Shown here: positions 1 to 6,141 of the stretch, in pieces | Layout of the letters: the number at the start of each line of letters is the position of its first letter | Numbering within the stretch: position 1 is the stretch's first letter | Assembly: GCA_902470895.1 (NCBI GenBank) | Contig: CABRID010000092.1 | Coordinates: 1 to 7,942 of the forward strand | Reading direction: 5' to 3' | DNA: 7,942 bases | Source of the DNA: an uncultured Collinsella sp. | GTDB taxonomy: Bacteria > Actinomycetota > Coriobacteriia > Coriobacteriales > Coriobacteriaceae | Program-made: the position numbers and the translations under genes | The notes under the pieces: model-generated | Databases searched by the model: none | Told to the model about the DNA's origin: nothing | The model's input: only the letters and a program-made list of their open reading frames with translations

Positions 1-46
1 AGATCAGCCTCGGTCTCGTGGGCTCGGAGATGTGTATAAGAGACAG
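1..46 (+). other. Illumina Nextera read-2 adapter with i7 index (artefact)
   Basis: This is library sequence, not genome. Positions 28-46 are the 19-base Tn5 mosaic end AGATGTGTATAAGAGACAG, and 13-27 are the rest of the Nextera read-2 primer site. Positions 5-12 (CAGCCTCG) are the reverse complement of the index I remember as N710, and 1-4 (AGAT) match the end of the P7 arm before it. An open frame from 18 to 245 begins with residues encoded by this adapter (MGSEMCIRDS, a familiar contamination signature), so no protein should be called there. Genomic sequence starts at about position 47. Confidence 0.97.
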
Positions 47-62
47 TTGCAAGGGAGCGCCT

Positions 63-266
63 TCAGATAACTCGGCCAAAATCTGGCTGACTCGCAGGGG
101 AGGTTGCATTGTCGCTAATAACAAAGCGAAGATTCCCCGGAGCACGCTTGACGACCTCTGTGAAATTATCGCCGCTCAGCATGAATTGATTTGCTCTAAA
201 TGGAAGGCATTTTTCCTTGTGGACGAGATCTCGTTCTACTGCTAAACGCCATTCTGACTTCTCTTT
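63..266 (-). pseudogene. Possible decayed short reading frame, minus strand
   Basis: I do not recognise this. On the minus strand a frame is open for 67 codons from 266 down to a TGA at 65-63. The only ATG is at 182-180 and would give a 39-residue peptide beginning MLSGDNFTEVVKRAPGNL. The residues upstream of that ATG (…RDLVHKEKCLPFRANQF) also look protein-like, and beyond an in-frame TGA at 269-267 the frame continues as …CQVQSALVGQTHDIN. This could be a relic interrupted by a stop or start-codon loss. Against it, the opposite strand is equally open and has the higher GC at third positions (roughly 60% versus 42%). It may be chance. Confidence 0.2.
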
Positions 267-308
267 TCAATTTATATCATGAGTCTGCCCCACCAGCGCT
301 GATTGAAC

Positions 309-337
309 TTGACAGTACAATGGAGGCGGACTTTATC
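309..337 (+). promoter_or_regulatory. Candidate nadE promoter
   Basis: A perfect -35 hexamer TTGACA lies at 309-314. At 17 bases spacing the -10 would be TTTATC (332-337), a poor match to TATAAT. A better-looking TACAAT (316-321) sits too close to serve this -35. If 332-337 is used, transcription would begin around 344, giving a leader of about 35 bases before the nadE ATG at 379. Only the -35 is convincing. Confidence 0.3.
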
Positions 338-369
338 GCCGCCGCTCGTTGCGGCTAAACGGATGTGTT

Positions 370-373
370 GGAG
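370..373 (+). promoter_or_regulatory. Ribosome binding site fixing the nadE start at 379
   Basis: GGAG at 370-373 lies five bases before the ATG at 379. An upstream in-frame TTG at 349 would add ten residues (MRLNGCVGAR), but it has no Shine-Dalgarno sequence and lies in a GC hairpin, so 379 is the better start. Confidence 0.6.
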
Positions 374-378
374 CTCGC

Positions 379-2367
379 ATGAACGATTTTCTAAACGGTC
401 AAGTTAAGAACGATGGCTTTTTGCGTGTGGCGGCGGCGTCGCCGCAGATTCGCGTTGCCGATGTCGAGGGCAATGCCGAGGTTGTGCTGGCGGCTGTTCG
501 CGAGGCTGCCGAGCGCGGTGTTCGTGCGTTGGTGCTGCCCGAGCTTAACCTGACCGGCTATACCGCGGCGGACTTGTTCCATAACCGCACGTTGCTACAT
601 GCCTGCGAGGCGGCGCTTGTGCGCATCCTCGACGAGACCCGTGAGCTGCCGATCGTCTTTACGGTTGGTCTTCCCGTTGCGGTAGCCGAAAACATCTACA
701 ACTGCGCCGCCGTGTGCTGCGCGGGCGAGCTTTTGGGTCTGACGTCCAAGAAGTACCTGCCCAATTATGGCGAGTTCTATGAGCGCCGCTGGTTTGCTCC
801 GGCGCCCGTCGATCCCATGTGGATTGAATTTGCCGGTCAGGGTCCGGTGCCGCTTGCTTCGGGGCTTATCTACCGTTGCTGTGACGAGGGCGCCGAGGAC
901 ATGGTGCTTGGCGTTGAGGTTTGCGAGGACCTGTGGGTGCCGGCGCCCCCCTCGACCGAGATGGCGCTTGCCGGCGCGACGGTGATCTTGAATCCGTCGG
1001 CTTCGGACGAGATTATCGGCAAGGCAGATTACCGCCGTAGTCTCATTTCCAACCAGAGCGCGCGTCTCTACTGCGCCTATGCTTACGCGGACGCGAGTGA
1101 GGGCGAGTCCACGACCGATATGGTCTTTGCGGGCGAGAACCTTATCTACGAAAATGGCTCCAAGCTCGCCGCCACCAAACTGCTTACCTGCGATATGGCC
1201 GTCGCCGATATCGATCTTGACCGTCTGGTTGCCGAGCGCCGCCGCTCGACGACGTGGGCGCGCGCGGACGATGCGCCGGAGGCCACGACCGTTGAGTTCT
1301 CTTTTGAGAGCACACTCTTCGAGGCTCCCGTCCTGCGCAACGCCTGCGACATCGACCGTGTCTTCCCCCGCGCGCCCTTTGTGCCGGCCGACCATGGCGA
1401 CCTGGCCGAGCGTTGCGAGACCATCCTCGACCTGCAGACCGCCGGCCTCAAGACCCGCTTGGCCCATACGGGTACCAAAGCGGCCGTCATCGGCCTTTCG
1501 GGCGGTCTCGATTCCACGCTGGCGCTGCTCGTGACCGTTCGTGCCTTCGATGCGCTGGGGCTGCCGCGCACGGGTATCACGGCCGTGTCCATGCCCGGCT
1601 TTGGCACGACGCATCGCACCAAGTCGAATGCCGAGTCGCTCGTCCGCGATCTGGGCGTGAGCTTCCGCGAGGTCTCGATCCATGCGGCCGTAGAGCAGCA
1701 CTTTAAGGATATCGAGCATGATCCGGCAGTCCAGGACGTGACCTACGAGAACAGTCAGGCGCGCGAGCGCACGCAGATTCTGATGGATCTGGCCAACCAG
1801 GCCGGCGGCTTTGTCATCGGCACGGGAGACCTGTCCGAGCTGGCGCTCGGCTGGGCCACGTACAACGGTGACCACATGAGCATGTATGCCGTCAACGCGA
1901 GCGTGCCCAAGACGCTCGTGCGCCATCTGGTTCGTTATGCTGCCGATGTCTTTGGCGGTCGCATCGCCGAGACGCTGCTCGATATTCTCGACACGCCGGT
2001 GTCGCCCGAGCTTTTGCCGCCGACGGGCGATGGCGAGATTGCTCAGAAAACCGAGGATCTGGTGGGTCCGTACGAGCTGCACGACTATTTCCTCTATTAC
2101 CTGCTGCGCTTTGGCTTTGAGCCGGGCAAGATCTACCGCATGGCGCTCAAGAGCTTTGAGGGTGTCTACGACGAGGCCACCATCCACACGTGGCTGCGCA
2201 CGTTCTACCGTCGCTTTTTCGCCCAGCAGTTTAAACGCAGTTGTCTGCCCGACGGTCCCAAGGTGGGTTCGGTCACGCTCAGCCCGCGCGGCGATTGGCG
2301 CATGCCGAGCGACGCCAGTTCGCGTCTGTGGCTCGCACAGATCGACGCGCTGCGCCCGATTGACTAA
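379..2367 (+). CDS. nadE: Glutamine-dependent NAD+ synthetase
   Basis: This 662-residue enzyme makes NAD+ from nicotinic acid adenine dinucleotide, ATP and glutamine, the last step of NAD+ synthesis, in the cytoplasm. It has the two-domain layout of the Mycobacterium tuberculosis type (about 680 residues). The N-terminal nitrilase-like glutaminase domain (about 10-300) has all three catalytic residues: Glu55 (LPELNLTGY), Lys124 (SKKYLPNYGEFYE) and Cys182 (GVEVCEDLW). The C-terminal synthetase domain (about 340-650) has the ATP pyrophosphatase P-loop SGGLDS at 374-379, the conserved GTGDLSELALGW segment and the family C-terminal motif ELHDYFLYYLLRFGF. Carrying its own glutaminase, it need not rely on free ammonia. 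It appears complete and unbroken, and is probably transcribed alone: a weak promoter lies upstream and a terminator about 90 bases downstream. Confidence 0.96.
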   Translation: MNDFLNGQVKNDGFLRVAAASPQIRVADVEGNAEVVLAAVREAAERGVRALVLPELNLTGYTAADLFHNRTLLHACEAALVRILDETRELPIVFTVGLPVAVAENIYNCAAVCCAGELLGLTSKKYLPNYGEFYERRWFAPAPVDPMWIEFAGQGPVPLASGLIYRCCDEGAEDMVLGVEVCEDLWVPAPPSTEMALAGATVILNPSASDEIIGKADYRRSLISNQSARLYCAYAYADASEGESTTDMVFAGENLIYENGSKLAATKLLTCDMAVADIDLDRLVAERRRSTTWARADDAPEATTVEFSFESTLFEAPVLRNACDIDRVFPRAPFVPADHGDLAERCETILDLQTAGLKTRLAHTGTKAAVIGLSGGLDSTLALLVTVRAFDALGLPRTGITAVSMPGFGTTHRTKSNAESLVRDLGVSFREVSIHAAVEQHFKDIEHDPAVQDVTYENSQARERTQILMDLANQAGGFVIGTGDLSELALGWATYNGDHMSMYAVNASVPKTLVRHLVRYAADVFGGRIAETLLDILDTPVSPELLPPTGDGEIAQKTEDLVGPYELHDYFLYYLLRFGFEPGKIYRMALKSFEGVYDEATIHTWLRTFYRRFFAQQFKRSCLPDGPKVGSVTLSPRGDWRMPSDASSRLWLAQIDALRPID

Positions 2368-2398
2368 CGCCGCGCCCCGATTGGCTAAGGTTGACTAA
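2352..2398 (+). repeat. Three short direct repeats across the nadE stop
   Basis: GATTGACTAA (2358-2367, containing the nadE stop) recurs as GATTGGCTAA (2379-2388) and GGTTGACTAA (2389-2398), each 9 of 10 identical to the first. The first two share a GCGCCC-like lead-in (2352 and 2372), as if a block of about 21 bases had duplicated. The role is unknown. It may be slippage debris or a set of protein-binding sites upstream of the aminotransferase gene. Confidence 0.4.
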
Positions 2399-2456
2399 AT
2401 TGAACCAAAACAGGGGATGCAAGCGTTACACTTTTGCAATCTGATGGCCCGTATCG

Positions 2457-2488
2457 CGCGGCGCTCTTGTCGGAGCGCCGCGTTTTTT
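2457..2488 (+). terminator. Intrinsic terminator between nadE and the aminotransferase gene
   Basis: A perfect 10-bp stem (CGCGGCGCTC 2457-2466 with GAGCGCCGCG 2473-2482), a six-base loop and six T residues (2483-2488). It is a textbook Rho-independent terminator about 90 bases after nadE. It ends only 18 bases before the next start codon, leaving no room for a promoter between, so it may also act on transcripts that enter the aminotransferase gene. Confidence 0.9.
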
Positions 2489-2506
2489 GTATCGAAAGGT
2501 GGCACC

Positions 2507-3670
2507 ATGCAGGCATCGCAGCGTCTCGACCGCTTTGGCGCGGAGGTTTTTGCCTCGCTCAACAACAAGCTTCTTGCGCTTAAGGCCCAGGGCAAGACCA
2601 TTTACAACATGAGCGTGGGCACGCCCGACTTTAAGCCGTACGACCACGTGGTCGAGGCGCTGACCCAGGCCGCGCAGGACCCAGAGATGTGGAAGTATGC
2701 CCTGCGCGATCTGCCCGAGCTCAAGCAGGCCGTGTGCGATTACTACGAGCGCCGCTTTGGTGTCTGTGGCATTACGCCGTCCATGGTGCAGTCGTGCAAC
2801 GGCACGCAGGAGGGCGTGGGCCACTTGGGCCTGGCGCTGCTCGACCCGGGCGACACCATCCTGGTGCCCGATCCGTGCTACCCGGTCTTTGAGGCGGGTG
2901 CCAAGATCGCCGATGCCAAGCTCGAGTACTACCCGCTGGTCGCCGAGCACAACTACCTGCCCTACGTGGCGGGCATCGACCCCGAGGTGGCCGACCGCGC
3001 CAAGTACATGATCGTGTCGCTGCCCGCCAACCCGGTGGGCTCGGTGGGTACGCCCGAGGTCTACGAGGAGATCATCGCCTTCGCCCGTGAGCACGACCTG
3101 CTGATCGTGCACGACAATGCATACTCCGATATCGTGTTTGACGGCGAGCCGGGTGGCAGCTTCTTGCAGTATCCCGGTGCGCTCGAGGTGGGTGTGGAGT
3201 TCTTTTCGCTCTCCAAGTCGTTTAACGTCACCGGCGCGCGTATCGGCTTTTTGGTCGGTCGCGAGGATGTGGTCTCGGCCTTTGCCAAGCTGCGCAGCCA
3301 GATCGACTTTGGCATGTTCTTCCCGATCCAGAAGGCGGCCATCGCCTGCCTCAACGGTCCGCGCGATGAGGTCGAGGCGCAGCGCCTGAAGTACCAGGAG
3401 CGTCGCGATGCCCTGTGTGACGGCCTTGAGGGCCTGGGCTGGGAGCGCCCCAACGCGCATGGCTCCATGTTTGTGTGGGCTAAGCTCCCCGGGGGTCGCA
3501 CCGACTCGATGGCGTTTTGCGAGGAGCTCATGGAAAAGGCCGGTGTCGTCGTGACGCCGGGTGCGAGCTTTGGTCCTTCGGGTGAGGGACACGTGCGCAT
3601 GGCGCTGGTGCTGCCGCCCGATCAGATTGCTTTGGCTGTCGAGGCTATTCGCGAAGCGGGTCTGTATTAG
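2507..3670 (+). CDS. PLP-dependent aminotransferase, class I/II
   Basis: A cytoplasmic fold-type I aminotransferase of 387 residues, the usual family length, which moves an amino group between an amino acid and a 2-oxoacid. Lys237 in SLSKSFNVTGARIGF is the expected Schiff-base lysine and Arg245 in the same motif the phosphate contact. Asn175 (PANPVGS), Asp203 and Tyr206 (VHDNAYSD) form the cofactor pocket, and Arg364 (GHVRMAL) should bind the substrate carboxylate. The texture resembles the branch holding LL-diaminopimelate and aspartate/alanine-type aminotransferases (COG0436), but substrate cannot be read from sequence. The start at 2507 is chosen because AAAGGTGG (2495-2502) precedes it; an in-frame ATG at 2417 lies before the terminator hairpin and is unlikely. 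Neighbours give no pathway clue, and the adjacent terminator suggests separate or attenuated expression. Confidence 0.93.
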   Translation: MQASQRLDRFGAEVFASLNNKLLALKAQGKTIYNMSVGTPDFKPYDHVVEALTQAAQDPEMWKYALRDLPELKQAVCDYYERRFGVCGITPSMVQSCNGTQEGVGHLGLALLDPGDTILVPDPCYPVFEAGAKIADAKLEYYPLVAEHNYLPYVAGIDPEVADRAKYMIVSLPANPVGSVGTPEVYEEIIAFAREHDLLIVHDNAYSDIVFDGEPGGSFLQYPGALEVGVEFFSLSKSFNVTGARIGFLVGREDVVSAFAKLRSQIDFGMFFPIQKAAIACLNGPRDEVEAQRLKYQERRDALCDGLEGLGWERPNAHGSMFVWAKLPGGRTDSMAFCEELMEKAGVVVTPGASFGPSGEGHVRMALVLPPDQIALAVEAIREAGLY

Positions 3671-3870
3671 AAACCTGTTTCGACTCGTCAATAGCTCGAA
3701 ACCGATTTCGTGCAGTTATTTTACGAATCCTGCAAACAATTTCGGTAAACGGTCGATTTTTGGCTGCGAATAGGAGCATAATCAAAGTCCCGATTGGATG
3801 TATTGGGATTACGGCAAGCCGCTCGGGTCGCCCTGGGCGGTTTGTTTGTGGAGAGAGATGGGAGTTTGTA
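3671..3870 (+). promoter_or_regulatory. ldh upstream region and leader
   Basis: Two hundred bases separate the aminotransferase stop from ldh. CATAAT at 3777-3782 is a 5-of-6 match to a -10 box, but I find no good -35 at 16-18 bases. If it is used, the leader is about 80 bases and contains the hairpin at 3815-3844. A separate 7-bp inverted repeat, GTTTCGA 3677-3683 with TCGAAAC 3696-3702, follows the aminotransferase stop but lacks a T-tract, so it is a weak terminator candidate at best. GGGAG (3860-3864) is the ldh ribosome binding site. Confidence 0.35.
3815..3848 (+). terminator. Terminator-like hairpin in the ldh leader
   Basis: Bases 3815-3827 pair with 3832-3844 (13 pairs including three G-T wobbles, four-base loop), and a T-rich stretch TTTGTTTG (3841-3848) overlaps and follows the stem. 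It ends about 25 bases before the ldh ATG. The interrupted T-tract makes termination weaker than at 2457-2488. It could be an attenuator, an mRNA-stabilising leader stem, or a distant terminator for the aminotransferase gene. Confidence 0.45.
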
Positions 3871-4821
3871 ATGGTTAACGAGAAGAAGGTCGCTATTGTC
3901 GGCTGCGGTTTCGTCGGTTCGTCTTCGGCGTTCGCACTGATGCAGAGCGGCCTGTTCTCCGAGATGGTCCTCATCGACGTGGACAAGAATCGCGCCGAGG
4001 GCGAGGCCCTGGACATCGCGCACGGCATGACGTTTGCCGAGCCGATGAAGATCTACGCTGGCGATTACTCTGATGTCGCCGACGCCGCTATGATCGTCGT
4101 CACCGCTGGCGCTGCCCAGAAGCCCGGCGAGACCCGCCTGGACCTGGTCAACAAGAACGTCAGCATCTTTAAGTCCATTATTCCCGAGATTAAGAAGTCC
4201 GGCTTTGACGGCATCCTGCTGATCGTCTCTAACCCGGTTGACGTTCTGACCTATGCCGCCATCAAGATGTCCGGCCTGCCCGAGGGCCATGTCATCGGCT
4301 CCGGCACCGTGCTCGACACCGGTCGTCTGCAGCAGATGCTCGGCGCCCACGTCGAGGTCGATCCGCGCGATGTCCAGGCCTACGTCATGGGCGAGCACGG
4401 CGACTCCGAGTTCGTCGCCTGGTCCAGCGCTCAGGTTGCCGGCGTGCCGCTGAGCACCTTCTGCGAGCTTCACGGCCATCTGGAGCATGAGGCTGCCGAG
4501 AAGCGTATCGCCGAGGACGTCAAGAACTCCGCTTACACCATCATCGAGAAGAAGCACGCAACCTACTATGGCGTTGCCATGGCCGTTAAGCGTATCTGCA
4601 CCGCTGTTATGCGTGACGAGCAGACCGTTCTGCCCGTTTCCTCGCTCATGGTGGGCGAGTATGGCCTGTCCGATCTGGCCATCTCCATGCCGACCGTCGT
4701 CGGTCGCGACGGCGTCGTCTGCCGCGTCCCTGTGCCGCTGAACGAGTCCGAGCAGAGCGAGCTCACCGCTTCTGCCAAGGCCCTCAAGGACATCATCGAC
4801 AGCGTCGATTTCTCCTGCTAA
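3871..4821 (+). CDS. ldh: L-lactate dehydrogenase
   Basis: This 316-residue cytoplasmic enzyme reduces pyruvate to L-lactate with NADH, regenerating NAD+ in fermentation. The Rossmann motif GCGFVGSS is at 11-18, with Asp36 expected to bind the adenosine ribose. Gln83 in AAQKPGETR is the residue that selects pyruvate over oxaloacetate and argues against malate dehydrogenase. Arg89 is the mobile-loop arginine, Asp149 and Arg152 (TVLDTGR) the proton-relay and substrate-binding pair, and His176 (GEHGDSE) the catalytic base. Positions that hold the fructose 1,6-bisphosphate-binding Arg173 and His188 in allosteric bacterial enzymes are Gln154 and Gln169 here, so FBP activation is doubtful. The start at 3871 has GGGAG at 3860-3864; upstream in-frame starts lack a ribosome site. 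Arginine codons are all CGC or CGT, fitting a well-expressed gene. A terminator follows directly. Confidence 0.95.
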   Translation: MVNEKKVAIVGCGFVGSSSAFALMQSGLFSEMVLIDVDKNRAEGEALDIAHGMTFAEPMKIYAGDYSDVADAAMIVVTAGAAQKPGETRLDLVNKNVSIFKSIIPEIKKSGFDGILLIVSNPVDVLTYAAIKMSGLPEGHVIGSGTVLDTGRLQQMLGAHVEVDPRDVQAYVMGEHGDSEFVAWSSAQVAGVPLSTFCELHGHLEHEAAEKRIAEDVKNSAYTIIEKKHATYYGVAMAVKRICTAVMRDEQTVLPVSSLMVGEYGLSDLAISMPTVVGRDGVVCRVPVPLNESEQSELTASAKALKDIIDSVDFSC

Positions 4822-4851
4822 ATCCGGCTCGTTTGCCAGCAAGCTACAATG

Positions 4852-4886
4852 AAGGCGTCCAGGCCCCACGGCCCGGGCGCCTTTTT
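4852..4886 (+). terminator. Intrinsic terminator of ldh
   Basis: Arms 4852-4865 and 4870-4883 form 14 positions with one A-C mismatch and one T-G wobble, loop CCAC, running into T residues at 4882-4886. It starts 30 bases after the ldh stop. The last T is also the first base of the palindromic repeat that follows. Confidence 0.88.
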
Positions 4887-4960
4887 GGTGCAAGGGGGTC
4901 AGGTTTGTTTGCACCAAATGGGGCGCGATTGGTGCAAACAAACCTGACCCCAATGCACCA
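4886..4960. repeat. Long REP-like palindrome between ldh and the DUF2974 gene
   Basis: A perfect 23-bp inverted repeat (4895-4917 with 4929-4951) surrounds an 11-base centre. It is extended outward by a further TGGTGCA (4886-4892) pairing with TGCACCA (4954-4960) across two bases of which one pairs do not match. The arms begin GGGGTCAGG and end GCACCAA, so TGGTGCA or its complement occurs four times here, giving a nested structure. GGGGTCAGG-type palindromes are, from memory, common intergenic repeats in several bacteria and are sometimes mobilised by REP-associated Y1 transposases; none is in this window. As RNA it would be a very stable stem ending just before the next gene's ribosome site. 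Confidence 0.85.
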
Positions 4961-4977
4961 TTGTTGATGGGAGAGGC

Positions 4978-6138
4978 ATGTCGGATTCGCCTAACTTTTT
5001 GAGTTATGCCCAGACGGCGTTCGATTCGTTTGAGGAGCGGCCGTTTTGCGCGGTGGACAGCCTGGTGTTTGCATGGCTGTCGTATTTGCGCTTGCCGGGG
5101 GATATGCCGGAGCTTGCCGGCTGGCAGGGACTGGACGTGCGTGAGCTACTGCGCGCCGAGTGCTACCGGGACATGATTGGCGACCTGTGGGATCCGGAGG
5201 AGAGCCGCGCCTTGTTGGAGGCTGTTGCGGCAAGTCCGCGCTACCGCGGCGTGCGCGTGTGCGGATACCGTGCCGTGAGCGACGTGGCAACGACGGAGCA
5301 GTTTGCGGCCATGACGTTCCGATTCCCGGCAGGATTTTCCTATCTTGCCTTCCGGGGGACCGACAGCACGATCGTGGGCTGGAAAGAGGACTTTAACATG
5401 GCTTTCCGGTGTCCTGTGCCGGCCCAGGAATCTGCGGCGCGCTATGTGGACGAGGCGGTGGCCGCGATTGATGGTCCGCTCTTGTGCGGAGGCCATTCCA
5501 AGGGCGGAAACTTGGCGGTGTATGGCGCGGCGATGTGCTCTGACGCTGCTGGCGACCGGATCGAACGGGCCTTCTCCCACGATGGCCCCGGCTTTGTCGA
5601 GGAGTTCCTGAGCGGTGACGCCTTCGCAGGTCTTTCCGGCCGCATCGACAAGACCCTGCCCCAGTCTTCGATTTTCGGCATGATGTTCGAGACACAGGAA
5701 GATTACGCCATTGTCGAGAGCACCGAATTCAGTCTGCTGCAGCACAATCCCTTTAGCTGGGTCGTTGACGGCTACGACTTTGTGTATTGCGAGCGTCTGT
5801 CTGCCGGCGCTCGATACGTCGATAGCTCTATTCGCGAGATGCTGCTTGCAGTGGGGCCTGCCGAGCGCGAGCGCTTTGTAGATGCGTTGTTCTCCGTGTT
5901 TGAAGCCACAGGGGCCGAACGGTTCGCAGATATCGCAGGGAATTTGCGCGAGAGCCTGCCGGTGATGCTCCAGGCTGCTCAGAGCTTCGACAAAGATACG
6001 CGCCGTTTCATCTCGCAGACCGTCGTCGCAATTCTTAAATGCGCCCTGCTGCCCAAGCGTTCCGAGCTCAACGTTCCTGCTGCCGGCAAGAGCCTGGCAG
6101 AGCAGCTCGAGGCGTGGCAGTCCGAGCTCCTGCGCTAA
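4978..6138 (+). CDS. DUF2974 (Mbeg1-like) alpha/beta-hydrolase family protein
   Basis: A 386-residue predicted hydrolase of unknown substrate. The N-terminal segment RPFCAVDSLVFAWLSYL (21-37) is typical of DUF2974 proteins. FRGTDSTIVGWKEDFNM (125-141) resembles the class 3 lipase FRGT oxyanion region. GHSKGGN (172-178) is a nucleophile elbow with Ser174. Asp202 (SHDGPGF) and His256 (LLQHNPFSW) are candidate triad members, not proven. No signal peptide or clear membrane segment is seen, so a cytoplasmic location is likely. GGGAGAGG (4969-4976) abuts the ATG, with GGGAG four bases away, supporting this start. The gene is bracketed by related TGGTGCA-type repeats at 4886-4960 and 6142-6172. I see no clear promoter between the palindrome and the ATG, and no terminator after the gene. 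Substrate could be a lipid or ester; the family assignment is firmer than any activity. Confidence 0.85.
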   Translation: MSDSPNFLSYAQTAFDSFEERPFCAVDSLVFAWLSYLRLPGDMPELAGWQGLDVRELLRAECYRDMIGDLWDPEESRALLEAVAASPRYRGVRVCGYRAVSDVATTEQFAAMTFRFPAGFSYLAFRGTDSTIVGWKEDFNMAFRCPVPAQESAARYVDEAVAAIDGPLLCGGHSKGGNLAVYGAAMCSDAAGDRIERAFSHDGPGFVEEFLSGDAFAGLSGRIDKTLPQSSIFGMMFETQEDYAIVESTEFSLLQHNPFSWVVDGYDFVYCERLSAGARYVDSSIREMLLAVGPAERERFVDALFSVFEATGAERFADIAGNLRESLPVMLQAAQSFDKDTRRFISQTVVAILKCALLPKRSELNVPAAGKSLAEQLEAWQSELLR

Positions 6139-6141
6139 CGC

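Larger units (their letters stand above)
47..378. other. Gene-free upstream stretch, truncated at contig edge
   Basis: About 330 bases without a gene I can support. The base composition is less GC-rich than the genes downstream. The + strand is open from the adapter to a stop at 243-245, but that frame has no genomic start. The minus strand is open over 266-63 and also reads like protein (separate entry). Near the right end lie a TTGACA hexamer (309-314) and two small mutually exclusive GC hairpins: GGCGG 325-329 with CCGCC 339-343, and GCCGC 341-345 with GCGGC 351-355. No tRNA, CRISPR or recognisable riboswitch is visible. Confidence 0.5.

Noticed and set aside
18..245. A 75-residue + strand open frame
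   Set aside because: Its start and first residues are encoded by the sequencing adapter, so at best only the part from 47 on is genomic and it has no start codon of its own.
316..321. TACAAT as the nadE -10 box, and the similar TACAAT at 4845-4850
   Set aside because: Neither has a -35-like hexamer at 16-18 bases; the second lies just before the ldh terminator stem, where a promoter makes little sense.
349..378. Upstream TTG start for nadE
   Set aside because: No ribosome site before it, and it lies in a GC hairpin; the ATG at 379 has GGAG at proper spacing.
595..2187. A 530-residue minus-strand open frame opposite nadE
   Set aside because: It is the mirror of a high-GC gene with strong third-position bias; the translation is Arg/Gly/His-rich without family motifs, while the + strand carries intact NAD synthetase motifs.
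2784..2790. A TGGTGCA inside the aminotransferase gene as another copy of the palindrome family
   Set aside because: It is a lone 7-mer within coding sequence without the flanking G-run; about one chance copy is expected in 8 kb.
2426..3691. A 421-residue minus-strand open frame opposite the aminotransferase
   Set aside because: Shadow frame: it covers the aminotransferase gene and its terminator, and has low-complexity composition without motifs.
3677..3702. Inverted repeat after the aminotransferase stop as a terminator
   Set aside because: The stem is only 7 bp with a 12-base loop and no T-tract follows.
3721..4953. A 410-residue minus-strand open frame opposite ldh
   Set aside because: Shadow frame: it spans the ldh leader, the ldh terminator and part of the palindrome, which a real gene would not do; the + strand encodes a complete LDH.
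4886..4960. CRISPR repeat or attenuator with antiterminator
   Set aside because: There is a single palindromic unit with no regular repeats or spacers, and no T-tract after the right arm.
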